From NCBI GenBank assembly GCA_001275005.1, contig JWZX01002189.1, forward strand, positions 1 to 11,156: a DNA stretch of 11,156 nucleotides, read 5' to 3'. Every line of letters starts with the position of its first letter. Positions within the stretch are counted from its first letter, which is position 1. The position numbers were made by a program, and so were the translations under genes. Under the pieces are notes generated by a model that worked only from the letters and a program-made list of their open reading frames with translations, searched no databases and was not told where the DNA came from. This DNA comes from Chrysochromulina tobinii. Taxonomy: Eukaryota > Haptophyta > Prymnesiales > Chrysochromulinaceae. Shown piece after piece: positions 1 through 5,439 of the stretch.

Positions 1-994
1 TGACTCGATTGGATCTCTCTCGACGTCCACCGGCGCCGGCCGAGGCGCCGAAGCCACTCGCAGCACACTGCTGCTGCTGCTGCTGCTGCTGGCGGCGGTG
101 GCGGCGGTAGCCGCGGGGCCGTCGACCGCACCCGACCACCCCGTGGGCCGCGGGAGGCCCGCCGCGCCGGTCGTCATCGCGGGCACTGTCGCGTGCAGCT
201 GCGCAAGGTGGTGCGGCGGCGACACTGGCGACACTGGCAGCGGGCGACCCGCACGCAGCGCAGCAATCTCCCTATCGCGCTGCGCAAGCAGCTGCAGGAG
301 CTCGGCCTCGCGCTCGTGGTGGCGCTGGCGCTCGGCACGAAGCTCCGCGGCGGCCGCCTTTGCGGTCGCCTCGGCCGCCTCGAGCCTCTGCCTCGCCAGC
401 GGCTCCGCGCCCGTCGCGTAAACCTGCGCCTAATAGCAACTCGACCCCGTTGCGCGAGGCGTGCGACGCGCGCAGCTCCTCGCACTTGGCGCTGAAAGCC
501 TTGACTAGCTCCTTGTGCTCGCGCTCGAGCCGCGTCGCGCCGCCCTCACCCCCGTGATGCCGGCTGCTTCCGCCACCGCGCTTCGCCTTCACCACTTCAT
601 CGAGGGCGATACCTTCCGACGACGAGAAGATTGGCCCGCCGTCCTTGTATGCGGCGATCGCCTGCGCTGCTGAGGCCGTGTAGGCCTCGCGGCGCGACAC
701 TTCGCTCTTGGGGCTCGGCAGCGGGCTCACCGGCTCCGAGTTGCTGCTCCCCAGCGCGTCGCTGCTCTGCCCCTTGCTCAGCTTGAGTTTTGATGAGTCA
801 CGCGGGCTCGTGGGCCGCCCCTTGGACGGGGCCTGCGGGGGCGGGCTTTCGGAGCGCTTGCCCCTTTCCCGTGAGGTTGGCCTCCGTGCCCGGCCCGCTT
901 CATCGGCGACGGCTGCCGCTGCATGCCCGTAGTGGTCTCTGCAGGACTCGCAACCTGTCCGAACTCGAAAAATCGAACGCAGCCGAAAACTCAA
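1..994 (-). CDS. Ser/Pro-rich coiled-coil protein, 3'-truncated, at least two exons
   Basis: I do not recognise the family. Reading leftward from 994, one open frame gives a Ser/Pro/Lys-rich disordered stretch, then a region with SRREAYTASAAQAIAAYK and a charged helix starting RLEREHKELVKAF. Around position 470 the frame stops making sense, and a second frame beginning at 423 (GTT just after a CAG acceptor at 426-424) gives a clear alanine/arginine/glutamate coiled coil (RQRLEAAEATAKAAAAELR, then ELLQLLAQRDREIAAL), a Pro/Ser linker and an eight-serine run. It stays open to base 1, so the C-terminus lies outside the window. The join needs a phase-0 donor; a GC donor after 470 (46-nt intron) fits, but no good GT donor does, so this junction is tentative. 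The 5' frame has no ATG (the track start at 994 is TTG), so the true start probably lies in an upstream exon. A structural or scaffold role is only a guess. Confidence 0.5.
68..91. repeat. (CTG)8 trinucleotide repeat
   Basis: Eight perfect CTG units. On the minus strand they are read as AGC codons plus one AGT, giving an eight-serine run in the coiled-coil protein. A run like this is prone to length variation between strains. Confidence 0.9.
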
Positions 995-1124
995 GTTGGA
1001 AAGTTGACGAAATGCTGCTGTTCAACACAACGCGACGAATCACATTCGACTTTCCTCAGCATACAAACACCCGCAAAGCGCAATGGCCAACATGCAATAT
1101 GAATTTCAGATAATTTCCAGCGCG

Positions 1125-1130
1125 TTTATA
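1125..1130 (-). promoter_or_regulatory. TATA-like box, candidate promoter of the coiled-coil gene
   Basis: On the minus strand these bases read TATAAA, in a locally AT-rich stretch about 130 bases upstream of the open frame that ends at 994. Position and sequence fit a core promoter, but a six-base match is weak evidence and many algal promoters lack a TATA box. Confidence 0.25.
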
Positions 1131-1139
1131 ACCGTACCA

Positions 1140-1163
1140 CACGACATGAAGTCTACTGTCGTG
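1140..1163. promoter_or_regulatory. 7-bp inverted repeat (CACGACA / TGTCGTG)
   Basis: CACGACA at 1140-1146 is repeated in reverse complement as TGTCGTG at 1157-1163, with a 10-base spacer. It lies just upstream (minus-strand sense) of the TATA-like box, where a dimeric factor could bind. A chance dyad is possible. Confidence 0.25.
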
Positions 1164-1338
1164 ACAACCGGACGCTGGCCGATTGGTACTGTTTCAGACA
1201 CTCAAGACACGTAGGACGTACTACTTTTAGACACATGCTTGCCCCCACAGCAGGAGTTGGCAACTGAGTGCAGACCTGCAGTGTTTGGCACAGCATCCGC
1301 CCCTCCGCTGTTGCCGCACTCCGACGAGGACGGCGCGT

Positions 1339-4300
1339 TCAGCGCTTCATCTGGCTCAGGATGCTCGACGCGAGAGCTGCCACGTCGACCGGAGCCGCCG
1401 AGACCGGCTGCGGCTGCCAGCCCATCCCGGCAGGCGCCGAGTTGAGCATGGGCTGCGGCTCGTGGAGAGGCGCGAGGGCGCCCTGCTCCGCGAGGGAGGG
1501 GATGTGGCCCGCCCCATCGGGTACGTGCTCGGTCGGCTCAAGCACGCCCCCCCCAAACTGCATGCTCAGGGAATGACTCTTCGTCTTCATCGAGAGGCTG
1601 AGGACGATGATGAGTTGGCGCGAGCGCGGCGGGAGCACATCCTGGCAGAAGAGGGCCCCCCGCGAGGAGGTGAAGCCACGCGTGCGCTCGGAGGCATCGA
1701 CCTCGACCCGCACGCGGAACTGGGTCGGATTCTCGGCGACGAGAGCGTAGCCCGCCTCGTCGTCCACCGTGTACAGGTTGAGCATCGGGCCAAGCATCGG
1801 GTGGTTGAGCAGCGTCTGCTTCTCGCCGTGGTGGAGCGCGATCTCGATCATCGAGGTTGCGAGCTGCGCCGGAGGCAGCTCGACGGTCTCAATCGACAGC
1901 GGCTGGTTGGAGAGGGCGGCGGCGACGAACTTGCGTGGCTCGGGAGAGTTCAAATGTCCGAAACACAACGGGACCACGAGAAAGCGCGACGAGTAGCCGT
2001 CGAGCTCGAGGGGCGTGTCGATCGACACGGACGAGAAGACCCCCCGTTCAGCGCGCGTGACTAGCGTGAGAGCCTCCGCGGCGCCTGATCCGCCCGCGCG
2101 GCCCGCGGCCGCGGCCGCGGCGCCACCGCCCGCGACGGGGGACGTCGAGCCGCTGCCGCCCACCTTCATGACGGCGACGCCAAGGTCGACTAGGGTCGCG
2201 ATCGCGCTCTCGCCACGGTGTGAATGCGCCTGGTAGAGGGAGAGGCGAGTGCCACTCGGTGCCACTCCAGTCGTGATCAGTCGCAATCAGTCACCATCAA
2301 TCGCCATCAGTCGCACTCAGCCATCAATCGCCATCAGTCGCAATCCGTCGCCATCGCCATGGCCATAGGAGGCAGATTCGTCAGATTCGTCAGATTCGTC
2401 ATGGCCCTCGGAGGCAGATTCGTCAGATTCGTCAGATTCGTCAGATTCGCCATGGTCCTCGGAGGCAGATTCGTCAGATTCGTCAGATTCGCCATGGCCC
2501 TCGGAGGCAGATTCGTCAGATTCGTCAGATTCGTCATGGCCCTCGGAGGCAGATTCGTCAGATTCGTCACCTCCTGATAAATGGAGAGCTCGAGCTGCGT
2601 GCGCGCGTACACCTCGATGAGGATCCCCTGGCCGCAGCCGAACACGGACGGGAGCCACCCGCCCTGACGCGCGTCCACGTAGTCGGGGCGCAGCCGGCAG
2701 ATGGTCACCTCGGCGAAAAGACGCAGGAAGTTGTCCCAGCTCATCCAGAAGACGCCCGCGTCCTCGTGGTCGATGCGGAGCGCCTGCCGAGATCATGCCG
2801 AGCTCATGGACGGTCAGTGGCACTCGAGTCGGCACTCCGGGGGCACTCCGGGGGCACTCAGTGGGGATTCCAGCGGGCACTTCCAGCCTGACTGTTCAGC
2901 GGCACTTGCAGCGGCACTCACCTGCTTCGCCTCGTACGTCCACTTGGACGAGGCGCGAGACCACTCGCCTCGCCAGCCCGCGTGGCCGTTGGGGTTCCGA
3001 AGCTTGACGAGCTGCTCGCCGTCGCCGTGGGGACTCTCCTTCATATCGAGCAGGCAGTACGCGTGCGGCACCTGGATGCCCGTCGCGCGCGCCTCGTTGA
3101 TCTCCTCCTCCTTCGTGAAGAAGGTGGAGCACCCGATGACGAACCCCGCCTCCTTGTACGAGAACAGCTTGAAGTACAGCTCGTCGGTGTCGTACCCCTT
3201 TGCCTTCCAGCGCTCGAGATGGCGCGCATGCATCACGCGCTCCTCGGCGCTCGCAGTGGGCGGCGCGGCCGCCGGCTCCTTGAAGCGACGCAGGTCGACG
3301 CGCTGTACCGGGCAGCCCGAGAGCATCCCAAACGCCTCGGCGAAGGTGCCGCCATTGAGTGCCTCATATGAGCCCTGCTCCAGGCCGGTTGGGAAGGGAG
3401 CCCCGTAAATAGAGGCCATCAGAGGTCATTAGAGGTCATCAGAGGCCATCAGAGGCGATCACCTCTAATTTGGCTGCGGCATCAATCAGAGGTAATTAGA
3501 GGTCATCAGAGGTCATCAGAGGCGATCACCTCTAATTTGGCTGCGGCATCAATCAGAGGTAATTAGAGGTCATCAGAGGTCATCAGAGGCGATCACCTCT
3601 AATTTGGCTGCGGCCTTCTCGATGAGGCACGGCCAGAGCGAGCGTCGCGCCGCCTTGAGGTACGCGAGGCACGAGAGACCGTTGATCGGCAGCACGTCGT
3701 CGATCACCACGCAGTGCCACACGCCACTCCGGCACAAGCGCACCTGGTACACTCCAGCGTGATTGAGCTCCTTGGTCACAAGGATGCGGTCGATGTTCGC
3801 GCGGTCCTCGGCGAGTGCGGACATGGCGCACACGAACCAGCAGTTGCCCACGTGCCCCTGCCGAATGTCGTCCGGGCGCGGCTCGGCGCGCACCAGCACC
3901 CATGGCACCGTCGAGAATTGGAACGTAACGTCATCCCGTAGCTCGTGCGGACGTCCCCAGCCGGCCGGGCGGAGCGCGCACCTGAGCCCACACGCATCAA
4001 GCGGCCATCAAGCGGCAATCAAGCGGCAATCAAGCGGCAATCAAGAGGGCGCAGCGCGCACTCGAGCATCGACGTCTCGTGAGCGCAGAGGGGGCACTTG
4101 ATGAGCCGGCCCGCGGCGTTCGGGTCCGTCATCAGGCGCAGCAGCTGCTGCTCGTCCGGGCGCGGCGGCAGCTGATTGCGCTTCGAGCACGCCTTGCACT
4201 GCCAGGTCGTCGCACTCTCGTCGCTCAGATAGAGAGCTCGATTGGTAGGCGGGAAGGAGGGGTCCACCTGAGAAGAGGGGACCGCCCGCTGTGGTGAGCA

Positions 4301-5125
4301 CTTGCATGCAAGGCAGCTCATCCGTGGCAATCAACATACGAACGTTACGCCCTCCTCCTTGTAGAGCGCATTGATCGCATCCACCTGTGCCTGCGCCACC
4401 TTCTCCACCTCCTCCCAGCGCTCAAACGTCTGCTCCGCCGACTCGCTTGGCTGCGTCGCGAGCGGCGGCGGCCACGCAGCGGCTGCCCCAGACGGCGCGG
4501 GCGCGCCGCCGCCTGCTGCGGACCGATCGGAGCGGGGCGGGGAGGTCGGTCCGCCGGCGCGAGCCGAGCGCGCCTGCGCCGCCGCGGCGAGCTGCTCCTT
4601 TTGAGCCTGCGCTAGCGCGGTGGCCGCCGCCGCGTTGGCATCCTGGCCTTTGGCTTTGGCCGCCTCGAAGAGCTCCTTGACGCGCGTCGAGAAGCCTTCG
4701 CGGCTGAGCAGGTCGTGCTTGGAGCTCGCGGCGGCGGCCGCGCGCTGATCCAGCTGCGCCTTCTGCTCATTTTGGGCCTGCGCTAGCGCAGAAGCGGCGG
4801 CCGCGTTCGGCTCCTGGCCCTTGGCCTTGGCCTCCTCGAAGAGCTCCTTGAGTCTCGCAGAGAAGCCCTCCCGCTCGAGCAGGTCGTGCTTCGACGGCGC
4901 GGGCGCAGGTGTCGGCTCCATCGACATGGCCAACGCTTTGGCCATGTCATCGTCATCATCCGCGGTCGCAACAGGCTCCGAATCCATCGACATCGCAAGC
5001 GCTTTGGACATGGAATCGTCCCCATCTGCATCGTCGGCGGCTGGGGCGGTGCCCTGCGGCAACCGGGCGGCCTCCAATGACATGGCCAGTGCACGCTGCA
5101 TGTCATCGTCATCGTCGACGTCCAT
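1339..5125 (-). CDS. Calpain-family (C2) cysteine protease with three UIMs and a zinc-binding insert, six exons
   Basis: Predicted exons: 5125-4340, 4267-4062, 3981-3597, 3374-2922, 2783-2571, 2229-1339; 2934 nt, 977 aa. Residues 1-70 hold three ubiquitin-interacting motifs (acidic run, then MxxALAMS). A duplicated module starting SKHDLLxREGFSxRxKELFE sits at about 78-121 and 135-178. VDPSFPPTNRALY (from 263) matches the conserved start of calpain protease domains, followed by a four-Cys insert (C286, C289, C320, C323). The papain-like triad is Cys378 (QGHVGNCWF), His563 (VPHAYCLLD) and Asn586 (KLRNPNG). GVFWMSWDNFLRLF and the beta-rich region after it match the calpain beta-sandwich domain; a second such domain may span about 810-900. 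All junctions keep frame. No EF-hands are seen, so it is not a classical animal calpain. The UIMs suggest it is recruited to, or cleaves, ubiquitinated proteins (inference). The start is the first ATG leading into UIM1. Confidence 0.85.
2270..2362. repeat. Short-period CATCA/TCGCAATC repeat in calpain intron 5
   Basis: Degenerate copies of a 9 to 11-bp unit (such as CCATCAGTCGC and CAATCAGTCGC) occupy the 3' part of the intron. It resembles the CATCA-type units in calpain introns 2 and 3 and in intron 2 of the neighbouring SET/oxygenase gene. Confidence 0.6.
2371..2570. repeat. Composite tandem array (9-bp and 15-bp units) in calpain intron 5
   Basis: On the plus strand AGATTCGTC (9 bp) repeats two to four times, then a spacer of the CATGGCCCTCGGAGGC type, and the block recurs about five times. 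All unit lengths are multiples of three, so several frames stay open on both strands (for example repeated DESDESASEGH on the minus strand). I treat these as non-coding because they interrupt a conserved calpain domain. Confidence 0.85.
2784..2921 (-). other. Calpain intron 4 (138 nt) with a GAGTGCC repeat
   Basis: Donor CAG|GTGAGT at 2922/2921 is a textbook 5' splice site; acceptor CGGCAG|GCG at 2784/2783, phase 0. It joins TYEAKQ to ALRIDHEDAGVFW. A short unit read as GGCACTC on the plus strand recurs at roughly 10 to 13-bp spacing between about 2818 and 2921. Confidence 0.75.
3375..3596 (-). other. Calpain intron 3 (222 nt)
   Basis: Donor TTAGAG|GTGATC at 3597/3596; acceptor GAGCAG|GGC at 3375/3374, phase 0. 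The join gives AAAKLE-GSYEALNGG, matching the calpain consensus AKLxGSYEAL. Most of the intron is the 67-bp tandem repeat. Confidence 0.8.
3414..3614. repeat. 67-bp tandem repeat, three copies, spanning an exon-intron junction
   Basis: Three copies of a 67-bp unit end (plus strand) at 3480, 3547 and 3614. Copies two and three are nearly identical; copy one is a little diverged. Each contains smaller AGAGGTCATC-type units. The last copy covers the final 18 bases of calpain exon 3 (3614-3597) and its 5' splice site, so the exon end and donor GTGATCGCC recur at 3529 and 3462. Because 67 is not a multiple of three, use of the internal donors would break the frame. Confidence 0.9.
3982..4061 (-). 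other. Calpain intron 2 (80 nt), bounded by direct repeats
   Basis: Donor CTCGA|GTGCGC at 4062/4061; acceptor GGCTCAG|GTGCGC at 3982/3981, phase 2. The first bases of the intron (4061-4047) and the first bases of the next exon (3981-3967) match at 14 of 15 positions, including GTGCGCGCT exactly. Splicing therefore leaves one copy, encoding ECALRP. Confidence 0.75.
3996..4047. repeat. 11-bp tandem repeat in calpain intron 2
   Basis: About four and a half copies of an 11-bp unit (plus strand CATCAAGCGGC or AATCAAGCGGC) fill the centre of the 80-nt intron. Confidence 0.85.
4268..4339 (-). other. Calpain intron 1 (72 nt) containing an in-frame TGA
   Basis: Donor ACGTTC|GTATGT at 4340/4339; acceptor with pyrimidine tract CCCCTCTTCTCAG|GTG at 4268/4267, phase 0. 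Read through, the frame meets a TGA at 4333-4331; splicing removes it and creates EEGVTFVDPSFPPTNRALY, the conserved calpain segment. This fit is why I prefer an intron to UGA recoding. Confidence 0.8.
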
Positions 5126-5439
5126 GTAGTACGGGTGGCTGCCTGCTGGGTAGTGGTGGAAGAGGCGGCGGGAGAAGCGCGCGCGGCCGCCTTCGTCTTC
5201 CTCACCTTTTCACGCGGCGAGCGAGTCAGCATTTCCCCACATGCGTTTCGGGACAACTCGACTTGTACGGGCGGGTTGGGACCCCTTGGCAAACGAATGA
5301 AAGATGCGAAGGTCCCCTGTGACGCCTGCATGTGTCGCATGCAGTTGCTAATGAATCGACTGCGCGGAATACATTCAAGGGAAAAAGCTATTGACTAAAC
5401 GTCGGTTCATGTTATTGATCATATTCGCGATTGCCAGGC
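5126..5439. other. Intergenic region between the SET/oxygenase gene and calpain
   Basis: Both neighbours are on the minus strand, so this should contain the SET/oxygenase 3' UTR (right side) and the calpain promoter and 5' UTR (left side). I see no conserved gene. A minus-strand frame from an ATG at 5340 runs to a GTGAGG donor-like site at about 5212, but no acceptor in the right phase joins it to the calpain start, so at most it is a 5' UTR exon. A 7-bp dyad is listed separately. Confidence 0.5.
5326..5344. promoter_or_regulatory. 7-bp inverted repeat (CTGCATG / CATGCAG)
   Basis: A perfect 7-bp inverted repeat with a 5-base spacer, about 200 bases upstream of the calpain start. It could be a binding site for a dimeric regulator or a small RNA hairpin. 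Function unknown. Confidence 0.25.

Larger units (their letters stand above)
995..1338. other. Intergenic region: calpain 3' side and coiled-coil gene 5' side
   Basis: No convincing gene here. It is visibly less GC-rich than the flanking coding DNA. Both neighbours are on the minus strand, so it should hold the calpain 3' UTR (right part) and the promoter or first exon of the coiled-coil gene (left part). It contains a TATAAA-like box and a 7-bp dyad, listed separately. Two short minus-strand ATG frames follow the TATA-like box, but I could not connect either to the downstream frame. Confidence 0.5.
2230..2570 (-). other. Calpain intron 5 (341 nt), filled with repeats
   Basis: Donor GAG|GTGACG at 2571/2570; acceptor CTCTACCAG|GCG at 2230/2229, phase 0. 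It joins LSIYQE to AHSHRGESAI in the beta-sandwich domain. The intron end CTCTCCCTCTACCAG resembles the upstream exon end CTCTCCATTTATCAG (12 of 15 bases), so both sides encode LS-I/L-YQ. This suggests the intron arose by duplication of exon sequence. Confidence 0.7.

Noticed and set aside
1285-2064. 259-codon plus-strand open frame
   Set aside because: Antisense shadow of calpain exon 6, which matches a known domain on the minus strand.
2371-2570. Acidic DESDESASEGH or TNLTNLPPRAM repeat proteins
   Set aside because: The frames are open only because the repeat units are multiples of three. They lie in an intron that interrupts a conserved calpain domain.
3414-3614. CRISPR-like array
   Set aside because: The repeats are directly adjacent without unique spacers, in intronic DNA of a eukaryotic gene.
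4331-4333. Selenocysteine UGA codon in calpain
   Set aside because: A well-formed GT-AG intron removes it and restores the family motif; the position is not a known redox site.
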